NCBI GenBank assembly: GCA_039587215.1
Contig: JBDHIW010000040.1
Location: 1 to 14,251, forward strand
From: CAMYLY01 sp039587215
Lineage (GTDB): Bacteria; Gemmatimonadota; Gemmatimonadetes; Gemmatimonadales; GWC2-71-9
Reading direction: 5' to 3'
DNA length: 14,251 nucleotides
Positions 1-7,305 of the stretch are shown in pieces; within the stretch, counting starts at the first letter, position 1, and each line of letters begins with the position of its first letter. A program made the translations under genes and the position numbers. Under the pieces are notes generated by a model, which saw only the letters and a list, made by a program, of their open reading frames with translations, was not told the DNA's origin and did no database searches.

Positions 1-23
1 TCCCTCGTTTTTGTGTGCACTTC

Positions 24-29
24 AGGAGG
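24..29 (+). promoter_or_regulatory. Ribosome binding site of the first gene
   Basis: A perfect AGGAGG lies here. It sits 4 nt before the ATG at 34 and only 1 nt before the ATG at 31, so the site favours 34 as the start over 31 or the upstream in-frame GTG at 13. Confidence 0.7.
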
Positions 30-33
30 CATG

Positions 34-1368
34 ATGCTTCGTTGGGCTCTTGTAGTTCTGACGTCCTGTGTAGTCGCGACCCCGGCGGCTGCTCAATCCC
101 TCCGGGGACTCGTGGACCAGCTCTTCATCTTCGGGTCGGGCGGCGACCAGCTTTTCCTGGCCGGCACCGCCGATCCGGACAATCCCATCTCGGTCCAGGC
201 GCACGGCGACCACTTCATTCCAGCGTCGGTCGCGGGGAATGGTGCGCTCATCGGCTTCCTCGGATCGGCGCTCGGGTCCAGCGTCGCCAACATTCCCATC
301 GGCGCCACCAGCAGCGGTCAGACCTTCCGGTTCGAAGGCGGCGTTCCCGTGGCCACGTCGACGTCCCCTGGGCCGATCTTTGCCGAGCGCGCCCAGACCC
401 TGGGACGCGGGCGCGTGCTCGTCGGAGCCAGCATCAACCGGTTCCGCTTCTCGTCGCTGCGCGGCGTCCCGCTCGACAACATCGACCTCAACTTCACGCA
501 CGTAAACGCGGACTTCGAGGGCTGCGATGCGGTGTTCGGCGGTGACTGCACGCTGGTGGGCATTCCCGCGCTCGAGAACGACTTCATCGAGCTGAATCTC
601 GACCTGAACATGGACGTGACCGCCAACGTCTTCGTGCTGACGTACGGCCTGCTCGACAATGTCGACATCGGCGTCGCCGTTCCGGTGATCACGACCAACC
701 TGCGCGGCACGAGCTTCGCCCAGGTCGTCCCGTTCGGGGGAACGTCCGCGACGCATTTCTTCACGGGCACGCCCGACAACGCCGAGCTATCCGCCACGCG
801 GTTTGTCGAGGGGTCGGCCACGGGTCTCGGCGACATCGCGGCCCGGCTCAAGATCCGGCTTGCCCAGGGAGAGAACGCCGGCTTCGCCATCCTGGCCGAT
901 GGGCGGTTTCCCACGGGGAGTACCGACGACCTTCTGGGCAGCGGCGAAACCGCCATCCGCGGCATCGGGATCATCTCGGCGCGGTTCGGCGACTTCTCGC
1001 CGCACGCCAACGTGGGATACCTCTACCGCTCCGGCACGCTCTTCGCGGACGCCGTGCTCGCGACCATCGGGTTCGACCACCGGCTGAGCAACTGGGCCAC
1101 ACTGGCCATCGACGTCGTGTCGGAGCTGCAGGCAGGCGACAGTGGTCTCGAGTTGCCCGAAGACACCCAGATCGACGTGCCCTTCCGGCGGGTGATTTCG
1201 CCGAGCAACATCCCCGGCATGCGCGACGACATCGTCAACGCCTCCGTCGGGTTCAAGTTCACGGCGGCTCCGGGCCTCGTCGTGGTCGCGAACTCTCTCT
1301 GGCCACTCAACAAGGGTGGCCTTCGGCCGTCGAGCGCGTGGACGGTTGGCCTCGAGTACAACTTCTAG
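34..1368 (+). CDS. Exported outer-membrane beta-barrel protein (transporter/MetA-like)
   Basis: About 444 residues. The N-terminus is a signal peptide: a short charged start (MLRW), a hydrophobic core, and a cleavage site of the AxA type (PAAA|QS) after residue 20. The body is rich in alternating polar and hydrophobic stretches with glycines, and it ends in ...TVGLEYNF. A terminal Phe after an amphipathic strand is the usual C-terminal signal for outer membrane insertion. The general look resembles the broad 'transporter / phenol-degradation MetA-like' barrel group, where function is not defined; the substrate is unknown. LTSC at residues 9-12 loosely fits a lipobox, but the AAAQ site and the barrel-type ending make signal peptidase I more likely. 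Near the N-terminus the motif DQLF occurs twice, ten residues apart. The gene stands alone and converges on the ABC operon at 1420. Confidence 0.75.
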   Translation: MLRWALVVLTSCVVATPAAAQSLRGLVDQLFIFGSGGDQLFLAGTADPDNPISVQAHGDHFIPASVAGNGALIGFLGSALGSSVANIPIGATSSGQTFRFEGGVPVATSTSPGPIFAERAQTLGRGRVLVGASINRFRFSSLRGVPLDNIDLNFTHVNADFEGCDAVFGGDCTLVGIPALENDFIELNLDLNMDVTANVFVLTYGLLDNVDIGVAVPVITTNLRGTSFAQVVPFGGTSATHFFTGTPDNAELSATRFVEGSATGLGDIAARLKIRLAQGENAGFAILADGRFPTGSTDDLLGSGETAIRGIGIISARFGDFSPHANVGYLYRSGTLFADAVLATIGFDHRLSNWATLAIDVVSELQAGDSGLELPEDTQIDVPFRRVISPSNIPGMRDDIVNASVGFKFTAAPGLVVVANSLWPLNKGGLRPSSAWTVGLEYNF

Positions 1369-1380
1369 CCGCAAACGCGC

Positions 1381-1414
1381 CGTCCGGGACCCCGCACGCG
1401 CGGGGACCCGGACG
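1381..1414. terminator. Strong hairpin between convergent genes, probable bidirectional terminator
   Basis: The left arm 1381-1395 pairs with 1400-1414 in 14 of 15 positions (one A-A mismatch) around a 4-nt loop. It lies between the stop of the barrel gene (1366-1368) and the stop of the converging permease (1420-1422). There is no T-run, which is common in GC-rich genomes, so the termination role is inferred from position and stability. Confidence 0.6.
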
Positions 1415-1419
1415 CGTGG

Positions 1420-2241
1420 CTACAGGTCGCGGCGGCGGAACCAGAGAAACGCGCCGAGCACCAGGACCGCCACCCAGCCGCTGGCCGCTCCCCACAACAC
1501 CGAGGTATCGAACAGCGTCAGAGGCTCACGCCCGTTCTGGGCCATGCGGTTGACGTACGCGGCGTACGCCTCCGGGTCGTACTGCATGTAGCGGGCGGCA
1601 CCATTGAACAGCGCCATCGGGAAGAACCGGACGACGGGCCGGAAGGCGTCCGACAACTGCACGAGTCCGCCGGCGACGAGATTCTCCAGCGCGACGAAGT
1701 AGAAGAACCACACCGCCATCGCCGGGCCGGTGTTGCGGACGGCGAGCGACACGAACAAGGCCAGCGCCAACGCTCCGCTCATCGCCAGAATCACCCCGCC
1801 CATCGCCATGGCGTGGACGCTCGTGACGAGCGCTGCGTCGCCAGCATCGGTCCCGGCCAACGCGAATGCCACGCCGACCAGCGTGCGCGTGGCCATGAAG
1901 ATGCCGATCAGGGTGGGAATCAGCAGGAGTTTGCCGACGAACCACTGCTCCTTCGACAACCCATCGATCACGTTCTGACGCGCCGTCCGCCACTGGAACT
2001 CGTTGGCCACCAGGAGCACCAACACGACACCCGCGAAGATGAAGTTGATCTCGACGTCGTTGGTGAGGATCTGGTCCCACGAATCCGGCAGCCGAAAGAT
2101 GCGGTCCGGGCTCGCTCTCGCCTCCAGGTAGTCCTCGAGGTACCCGACGAGGGCGATGAAGGCGAAGAAGATGTAGGAGACCCAGAATGCGAGCCGGTGG
2201 GCCATCTTCGTGAGTTCGTTCCGGTAGGCGATCCAGATCAT
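1420..2241 (-). CDS. ABC-2 type transporter permease
   Basis: This 273-residue membrane protein has about six hydrophobic helices (roughly residues 18-36, 62-80, 104-129, 145-168, 174-193 and 249-267). That is the usual plan of an ABC-2 exporter permease. The stretch NEFQWRTARQNVIDGLSK after the second helix matches the conserved cytoplasmic segment of such permeases. It would form the inner-membrane channel for the ATPase encoded just upstream, which ends at the same base where this gene begins (TGATG, 1-nt overlap); translational coupling is likely. The helices are separated by a periplasmic or cytoplasmic insert near residues 195-248. The substrate cannot be read from the sequence; the family exports drugs, lipids, polysaccharides or peptides, or serves gliding and copper-handling systems. 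Confidence 0.88.
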   Translation of the reverse strand: MIWIAYRNELTKMAHRLAFWVSYIFFAFIALVGYLEDYLEARASPDRIFRLPDSWDQILTNDVEINFIFAGVVLVLLVANEFQWRTARQNVIDGLSKEQWFVGKLLLIPTLIGIFMATRTLVGVAFALAGTDAGDAALVTSVHAMAMGGVILAMSGALALALFVSLAVRNTGPAMAVWFFYFVALENLVAGGLVQLSDAFRPVVRFFPMALFNGAARYMQYDPEAYAAYVNRMAQNGREPLTLFDTSVLWGAASGWVAVLVLGAFLWFRRRDL

Positions 2242-3164
2242 CAGGCCACCTCTCCCATCCCATGGTCCCCGGCGCCCGTCACTTCCATGAACACGTCCTC
2301 GAGACTCCGCTGCCGCAGCGCGAGGTGGCGGACGTATACGCCTCGCTCCACGAGGTACCGGTTGACCTCCGCGAGGTCGGCCCGCTGCATCGTCGCGACA
2401 ATGCGATCGCCGTCGACGCGCACCGACTGCACCTCCGGGAACTCCCGGACCGCCCGGTCGAGCGCGCCGACGTCCGCGGCCTCCAGCTCGACGACTTCTC
2501 CGCCGGTCGTGATCTCGCCGACACTGGCCTGGCGCAGCAGCCGGCCGCGCTGAATGATCGCCACGTGCGTGCAGGTGCGTTCGACTTCCCAGAGGAGATG
2601 GCTCGAGAGGAAGATCGTCTTGCCGCGGTCCGCGAGCGTGTGGATGATGTCGCGGATCTCCCGCATCCCCTCGGGGTCGAGACCGTTGGCTGGCTCGTCG
2701 AGGATCACCAGTTCCGGGTCCCCCATCATGGTCGCCGCCAGCGCGAGCCGTTGCTTCATGCCGAGGGAATAGGCCTTGAACTGATCGCGCTTGCGTTTGC
2801 CGAGCCCCACCACGTCGAGCGCATCGTGCACCGCACGCTCGTCCGCGCCCTTCACCCGCGCCACCAGCCGGAGATTGTCGACGCCACGCAGATAGGGATA
2901 GAAATTCGGCTGTTCCAGCGTGGCTCCGACGCGGCGGCGTGCGGCGTGCAGTTCTGTGCTCGACCCGCCGCCGAACAGGCGAAAGGCCCCGCCGGTGGGC
3001 GTGATGATCCCGAGAAGCATGCCGATGGTGGTGGTCTTGCCGCTGCCGTTCGGGCCGAGGAACCCGAAGATCTGCCCCGGTTCGACCGCGAACGAGATGT
3101 CGTCCACGGCAGCCGTTTTCCGAAACCGTTTGGTGAGTCCGGCGACTTCGATGACCGGCGTCAC
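2241..3164 (-). CDS. ABC transporter ATP-binding protein
   Basis: This 307-residue protein is the nucleotide-binding subunit for the adjoining permease. Motifs are complete and in order: Walker A GPNGSGKTT (37-45), Q-loop EQPNFYP (84-90), signature YSLGMKQR (132-139), Walker B VILDEP (153-158), D-loop NGLD (160-163) and the switch histidine H189. The C-terminal part ends in RQRSLEDVFMEVTG, typical of ATPases paired with ABC-2 exporters. SLGMKQR replaces the textbook LSGGQ, which is normal in this subfamily. I chose the GTG at 3164 because a GGAGG stands 5 nt ahead and the conserved domain begins at once. The open frame continues upstream to 3377, but that extension has no similarity to the family and overlaps the preceding gene. 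Length fits the family. Confidence 0.92.
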   Translation of the reverse strand: MTPVIEVAGLTKRFRKTAAVDDISFAVEPGQIFGFLGPNGSGKTTTIGMLLGIITPTGGAFRLFGGGSSTELHAARRRVGATLEQPNFYPYLRGVDNLRLVARVKGADERAVHDALDVVGLGKRKRDQFKAYSLGMKQRLALAATMMGDPELVILDEPANGLDPEGMREIRDIIHTLADRGKTIFLSSHLLWEVERTCTHVAIIQRGRLLRQASVGEITTGGEVVELEAADVGALDRAVREFPEVQSVRVDGDRIVATMQRADLAEVNRYLVERGVYVRHLALRQRSLEDVFMEVTGAGDHGMGEVA

Positions 3165-3169
3165 TCCCG

Positions 3170-3174
3170 CCTCC
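3170..3174 (-). promoter_or_regulatory. Ribosome binding site of the ABC ATPase
   Basis: GGAGG on the minus strand, 5 nt before the GTG at 3164. It decides the start: without it the longer frame reaching 3377 would be possible. Confidence 0.65.
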
Positions 3175-3217
3175 CGTCTGTGACTAGCTGCCCGAACGGG
3201 GGCACTGCCGGAAAGTT

Positions 3218-4231
3218 TCAGCGGGGCGGTAGCGCGACGCCGGCCGAACCGATCTCCGATGGCGTCGCCGGCACGACCTCGAGTTCGCGGCTCAGCGTCC
3301 AGTCCGGCCACCCCGGCACCGCCACGCGCAGCGTCAGCTTCCAGGTGATGGAGTTGCTGCCCATGCTCACGCTGCACGCATCCGAGACTGGAATCGGCAC
3401 CGACGTCTCCGCGGTGAACGGCTCGCGCGGATCCAGCATGCCGCCGTCGACGAGCACCGTCTCCTCCGAGAGCAGTTCCTCCGACTTGGTCTGACGATCC
3501 GAACCGCTCCCGCGCGTCGCGGACTCCCGGCAGTCGATCGTCGCGACGATGCGATCAATCGTGACGGCCTCCGGTGGGCGGATCACGATCGTCACGGGGA
3601 CCACCTCTCCGGCACAGACCCGCGTGGCACCCAGTGCGACGGCGATGTCCCCGAGCTTCCGCGCCGCGATCACGTTCTTGCCGACGAGGAGCGCGAGCCC
3701 CAATCCGACGGCGGCGCCGAGCAGTGAGTACGGAAAGGGCAGGAGCCACAGCGCGAGCCCGACCACGATCAGCGTTCCGATGCGCAGCCGGTTCCAGGAC
3801 CGGCGGGCCCGCACGATCCGTGTGTACGGTGCGCGATCCGACCCCACGGGACGCGCGGGACGCGCGAGCTCGTAGCGCTCTTCGAACTTCGGATCGATCG
3901 TCCACGCGATATCGGCGCGGGCCCGGACGAGCTGGTCCAGCTGAATCAGCTGGCCGGAGAAGGTGAGCGGCCCGTCCGGCGCGCGAACGGCGAACGGAAA
4001 CTCCTCCGACGTGCCCGCCGACACCCGAACGCCGCTCGCGATCACGTCCTTCCCCGCCGACGTCACGTTCGTGTTGCCCCACCCGCTGGCGCGGGTCCGG
4101 CACTCCACGATCAGCGCGTCGGCCGTCACGTCATCGTCCGCCTCGACCGTCACGATGCCGCGGATCTCGTCGCCGGCGGGCACCGGGACGCCCGGGTTCT
4201 CGAATCGCAGGCTCAGCCTACACTTCGCCAT
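3218..4231 (-). CDS. Membrane-anchored arrestin-like protein, unknown function
   Basis: 337 residues in three parts. Residues 1-115 are beta-rich and begin like an arrestin/Spo0M N-domain: short alternating strands, then PAGDEIRGIVTVEAD at 18-32, where arrestin-type proteins carry their conserved 'pGd.i.G.v.v' turn. Residues about 151-186 form two close hydrophobic helices with no N-terminal signal peptide, so both flanking domains should face the cytoplasm. Residues about 200-320 form a second beta-rich domain with a matching start (AGEVVPVTIVIRPP, 207-220) and a late strand NSITWKLTLRVAVPG like those in arrestin C-domains. The ATG at 4231 has GGGAGG 9 nt ahead (4241-4246); the frame upstream of it is Arg/Ser/Thr-rich noise. 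It overlaps the AAA gene by 14 nt and is followed 53 nt later by the ABC ATPase. The arrestin reading comes from pattern only; a generic Ig-like fold is the alternative. Confidence 0.7.
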   Translation of the reverse strand: MAKCRLSLRFENPGVPVPAGDEIRGIVTVEADDDVTADALIVECRTRASGWGNTNVTSAGKDVIASGVRVSAGTSEEFPFAVRAPDGPLTFSGQLIQLDQLVRARADIAWTIDPKFEERYELARPARPVGSDRAPYTRIVRARRSWNRLRIGTLIVVGLALWLLPFPYSLLGAAVGLGLALLVGKNVIAARKLGDIAVALGATRVCAGEVVPVTIVIRPPEAVTIDRIVATIDCRESATRGSGSDRQTKSEELLSEETVLVDGGMLDPREPFTAETSVPIPVSDACSVSMGSNSITWKLTLRVAVPGWPDWTLSRELEVVPATPSEIGSAGVALPPR

Positions 4232-4826
4232 GGGCGCATGCCTCCCGATGCTGGAAGTCGAAGTAGAGCGCGTCGAGCGTCGCGCGCGCGTCCGTCCCGT
4301 ACCGGCAATACAGCGCGTCGAGCGTCGCCGCGTCCGGCGCGGGTCCACGAGCGTGATGCAGGCGTGCCGCATCGACGCGGCGCGTCACGACCGCGTGCAG
4401 CCGCTCGGGGGTCCAGGCGGCGCTCGGACGTTCGGTCCGGACTTCGAACCCGAACAGCCGAAGCTCGCGCGTGAGGTCCCGTGGGGTGGTGAGCGCGACG
4501 GCGCCGGCCCGCGTCCAGCACAACGCACGCCGCCATCCCGCGACGAGATGGGCGTCGTCCAGCAGCAGCGCGCGGCGCGAAACCGCCGCCACCCGCAGGT
4601 CGCGAGCGCGGACGAACGCGCTTTCCGGCATGGTCCGACGCAGCGCCAGCAGGTGCGTGGTCTTGCCCCGCCCGGGCGGGTCGAGGAATTGCAGCGCGCG
4701 TCGACCGCCCTCGAGCCAGCGGCCGGCAGCGCCGAGGCGGGTCACAGCGAGCTGCCCGACGTCGTCGTCGGGGACGGTGCCGAAGGGGTTGCACCGGAGA
4801 CCGAGCCTAGCATACGGGAGGGGCAC
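4218..4826 (-). CDS. Small ExeA-like AAA ATPase with atypical P-loop
   Basis: 202 residues. It opens like ExeA/TniB-type ATPases (LRCNPFGTVPDDD, residues 10-22). A P-loop follows at 49-57 (DPPGRGKTT), then Walker B ALLLDDAH (86-93) and a sensor-1-like strand AVALTTPRDL (109-118). Aspartate stands where the P-loop normally has Gly or Ala (GxxxxGKT), while the catalytic GKT is kept. It is shorter than ExeA and has no peptidoglycan-binding or membrane part, so it should be a cytosolic ATPase core. The start is a GTG at 4826 with GGAG 9 nt upstream (4836-4839). It is the first gene of the four-gene run toward 1420 and overlaps the arrestin-like gene by 14 nt. Role unknown; loading or remodelling of the neighbouring membrane protein is a guess. 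Very Arg- and Ala-rich composition lowers confidence slightly. Confidence 0.68.
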   Translation of the reverse strand: MPLPYARLGLRCNPFGTVPDDDVGQLAVTRLGAAGRWLEGGRRALQFLDPPGRGKTTHLLALRRTMPESAFVRARDLRVAAVSRRALLLDDAHLVAGWRRALCWTRAGAVALTTPRDLTRELRLFGFEVRTERPSAAWTPERLHAVVTRRVDAARLHHARGPAPDAATLDALYCRYGTDARATLDALYFDFQHREACAHGEV

Positions 4827-4910
4827 GAGGATAAGCTCCGCCGTTGACGTGCCGACGGCAAGCGGCCCGCCAGCGTATCTTGGGTGGACGGTGCATGACG
4901 AGGATGGCGG

Positions 4911-6530
4911 ATGACGACACCGCGGTCGAGCATCAAGGTATTGGGCCAGGTACGGGCGCGGCGAAGCGGGAGCGCGTCGGGGAGTTGGCTGCTATCGTCG
5001 CACGGGACGTTGCCCGCGGACGTGCTCGACGAAGCCGTCATGCGGCTCCGGATTCTCGCGGTGCTCTATGCAGCTACGTACTTCGCCGCCGCCTACATCC
5101 CCAACCTCGCGATCCCGGAACTGACCGAGCTGTTCTTCGGGCGCACCTCGAACTGGCTCCCCGGCGCGGTCTCCATCGTGGGGGCGCTCGTCATGGCAGG
5201 GATCACCCTCACCGACCGACTCGACAGTCTGACGAAGATGCGGATCGGTTTGGCATTTCTCGTCCTCAGCAGCTACGGCATCGCGGCGGCGGAGTACCAC
5301 GACGTCTCGAGCAGCATCCAATACCGGGAGGGCAGCCTCGGGGGCTTCGGGCTCTCGTGGGTCGCGATCTGGGTGCTGCTGTTTTCCGTGTCCGTGCCCA
5401 ACCCGCCACGCCTCACCGCGCTCGCATCGGCGTTCGCCGTCACCGCCGTACCCGCGGTGTACGGGTTCTGGCACGCACGAGGCGTGAACACGGTTCCGTT
5501 GAGTGCCGCCGCCTACTTCTTCATGCTCGTCTTCCCGTACGTCCTCGTGGTCGGACTGACGTACGCCGGTTCACGCATCGTCTACGGCCTGACGCGCGCC
5601 GTCAAAGAGGCGCGCGAGCTCGGGAGCTACCGCCTCGTGGAACGGCTCGGCACCGGTGCGATGGGAGAGGTGTGGCGCGCCCAGCACCGGCTGCTGGCGC
5701 GGCCGGCGGCCGTAAAACTCGTCCGGCCCGAAGTCCTCGGCGCGAAGACGCCGCAGCAGCAAGCGGCCGTGCTGCAGCGATTCGAGCGGGAGGCCCAGGC
5801 CACGGCGCTCATGCGCTCGTCTCACACGATGGAGCTCTACGACTTCGGCGTCGCCGACGACGGCACGTTCTACTACGTCATGGAGTTGCTCTACGGGCTG
5901 GATCTCGACCGGCTCGTGGAGACCTACGGTCCGCTGCCGCCCGCCCGTGTCGCTCCCGTACTCATCCAGATGTGCGATTCACTTGGTGAGGCGCACGCCG
6001 CGGGGCTCATTCACCGCGACATCAAGCCCGCCAACGTGTACTTGTGCCGGCAGGGGCAGCAGGTCGACTTCGTCAAGCTCCTCGACTTCGGCCTGGTCAA
6101 GCGGGAGACCCCCGAGTCGGGCGACGTGAAGCTCACCGCGGAAAACGCGGCCAGCGGCACGCCCGCATTCATGTCGCCCGAGCAGGTCATGGGCGACGAC
6201 CTCGACGGACGCAGCGACCTCTACGCACTCGGCTGCGTGGGCTACTGGCTGCTGACCGCGACCCTCGTGTTCAGCGGGCGGACCGCCATGGAAACCATGA
6301 TGATGCACGCGCGCCATCCGCCCGACCCGATGGACCAGCGCACGGATCTTCCGATTCCCACCGAGCTCGAAACCGTGATCATGGACTGCTTGGCCAAGGA
6401 CCCTGCCGAGCGTCCGGCCTCGGCCGAAGCGCTGCAGGGCCGCCTCGAACGCATCGCCTTCGACGAGCCCTGGACACGGGAGCGGGCCCGGCGGTGGTGG
6501 GAGACGCACCAGCCGATCCCCGAGGGCTGA
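4911..6530 (+). CDS. Membrane-embedded Ser/Thr protein kinase (six N-terminal TM helices)
   Basis: 539 residues. After a polar leader come about six membrane helices (roughly 46-64, 84-103, 111-127, 147-163, 168-186, 199-219). A short linker leads to a complete Hanks-type kinase domain (about 240-515): glycine loop GTGAMGEV (247-254), lysine K269 in AVKL, helix-C E294, catalytic loop HRDIKPAN (368-375), DFG (392-394), activation segment GTPAFMSPE (416-424) and SDLYALG (435-441). All catalytic residues are present, so it should be active. Most bacterial receptor kinases have the kinase first and one helix later; here the order is reversed and no PASTA or other periplasmic sensor domain is present, so sensing may occur within the membrane. 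The ATG at 4911 has GAGG 7 nt ahead; ATG 5041 just before helix 1 is an alternative. It is monocistronic and divergent from the AAA gene, 84 nt away. Confidence 0.9.
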   Translation: MTTPRSSIKVLGQVRARRSGSASGSWLLSSHGTLPADVLDEAVMRLRILAVLYAATYFAAAYIPNLAIPELTELFFGRTSNWLPGAVSIVGALVMAGITLTDRLDSLTKMRIGLAFLVLSSYGIAAAEYHDVSSSIQYREGSLGGFGLSWVAIWVLLFSVSVPNPPRLTALASAFAVTAVPAVYGFWHARGVNTVPLSAAAYFFMLVFPYVLVVGLTYAGSRIVYGLTRAVKEARELGSYRLVERLGTGAMGEVWRAQHRLLARPAAVKLVRPEVLGAKTPQQQAAVLQRFEREAQATALMRSSHTMELYDFGVADDGTFYYVMELLYGLDLDRLVETYGPLPPARVAPVLIQMCDSLGEAHAAGLIHRDIKPANVYLCRQGQQVDFVKLLDFGLVKRETPESGDVKLTAENAASGTPAFMSPEQVMGDDLDGRSDLYALGCVGYWLLTATLVFSGRTAMETMMMHARHPPDPMDQRTDLPIPTELETVIMDCLAKDPAERPASAEALQGRLERIAFDEPWTRERARRWWETHQPIPEG

Positions 6531-6550
6531 CGGCCCGCACCGGGATCCAT

Positions 6551-6591
6551 GACAACGCCCCGCCCGAAACCGGCCCGAGCGGGGCGTTGTC
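6551..6591. terminator. Perfect 13-bp hairpin between convergent genes, probable bidirectional terminator
   Basis: Arms 6551-6563 and 6579-6591 are exact reverse complements around a 15-nt loop. It lies 20 nt after the kinase stop and 33 nt from the stop of the converging membrane protein gene (6625). No T-run follows on either strand. The role is inferred from placement. Confidence 0.6.
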
Positions 6592-6624
6592 GCACCTGCC
6601 TGCGCGATATGGGGTCGCGGGACG

Positions 6625-7185
6625 CTAGGGCCAGAAGCCTGCGAACGCGCCGCCCGTGAGCAAGCCGTAGATCACGGCGTCGAACGTGTTCTTCGCGGTG
6701 GTCGTCCAGGAGCGACCCCACCAGATCGACGCGTGCGCCTCTGCACCGGCGTACGTCAGGAATGCCACGACGCTCGTCAGACGAAAGACCGTCAAGTACT
6801 CCTGCGGCCCGGTCAGCGTTCGGCCCGCGACGTACGCCACGAACACGGCTGCCACGAGGAGATACACGAACCACAGCACGAGGCTCTTGCCCATCGCCAT
6901 GGGTGCATTGGGCATGACCGTCATGACGACAACCGGCCCCTCGTCGTACTTCTTGAGCATCTCCGGCGAGCTCATCTCCTTCATGCTGTCGGCACGCGGC
7001 ATCGCATAGTCGCCGGGAGGAATCCCCGCCGCTCGAAGTCCGTCACGGGCCTGATCCTCGTTGGGCACCTTCTGGTAGTCGTTGTTGTGGTACCCCAGGA
7101 GCATGTGGATCACGGAGCTGGCCGCGAACACAATGACGGCCGAGAGGAGAATGGGGAGCCACAGAGCGGCGATGCCGACGGTCAT
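6625..7185 (-). CDS. Four-helix membrane protein of unknown function
   Basis: 186 residues with four probable membrane helices (about 4-26, 100-121, 132-152, 167-184). A polar loop of about 70 residues between helices 1 and 2 contains a Met/Pro-rich part (PVVVMTVMPNAPMAMGKSL is its end). The aromatic motif SIWWGRSW lies between helices 3 and 4. I do not recognise a named family; it looks like the conserved hypothetical membrane proteins common in Acidobacteriota and Gemmatimonadota. AGGAGG at 7190-7195, 4 nt before the ATG at 7185, makes the start secure and predicts strong translation. It lies 120 nt downstream of the desaturase on the same strand, so it may end that operon or have its own promoter in the gap, which also holds hairpins. 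Confidence 0.8.
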   Translation of the reverse strand: MTVGIAALWLPILLSAVIVFAASSVIHMLLGYHNNDYQKVPNEDQARDGLRAAGIPPGDYAMPRADSMKEMSSPEMLKKYDEGPVVVMTVMPNAPMAMGKSLVLWFVYLLVAAVFVAYVAGRTLTGPQEYLTVFRLTSVVAFLTYAGAEAHASIWWGRSWTTTAKNTFDAVIYGLLTGGAFAGFWP

Positions 7186-7222
7186 ACGGCCTCCTTCGCG
7201 GGGTGTCGTCCCGCCGATAGGG

Positions 7223-7263
7223 GGGAGAACCTCCCGTCTCGAGACCGGCGGGGCCTCGACGGG
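7223..7263 (-). other. Two small inverted repeats in the desaturase / membrane-protein gap
   Basis: One 5-bp hairpin (7223-7227 with 7231-7235, loop AAC) lies next to a second repeat whose arms 7233-7238 and 7258-7263 match over 6 bp, with an inner 3-bp extension after a 2-nt bulge. The two share bases and cannot form together. They lie after the desaturase stop and could be a weak terminator or an attenuator ahead of the membrane protein gene. No good -35/-10 pair was seen in the 120-nt gap. Confidence 0.3.
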
Positions 7264-7305
7264 TCTCCGAGAATCTACCGGTGGGACGCGGTGCCGCGAG
7301 GGGCG

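Noticed and set aside
3189..3204. 5-bp inverted repeat between the arrestin-like gene and the ABC ATPase
   Set aside because: Too short and too GC-biased to call a terminator within an apparent operon.
2262..3494. Long plus-strand open frame opposite the ABC ATPase (410 codons)
   Set aside because: It is the antisense of a gene with full ABC motifs; the translation is rich in Arg, His, Asp and Pro with no domain, as expected for shadows in GC-rich DNA.
4827..4910. A TTGACG (4844-4849) and TATCTT (4876-4881) as a promoter for the Ser/Thr kinase
   Set aside because: They are 26 nt apart, too far for a standard sigma-70 promoter, and no better pair was found.
4844..5989. 381-codon plus-strand frame overlapping the Ser/Thr kinase
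   Set aside because: The kinase frame carries every catalytic motif; this one is Arg/Ala-rich and has none.
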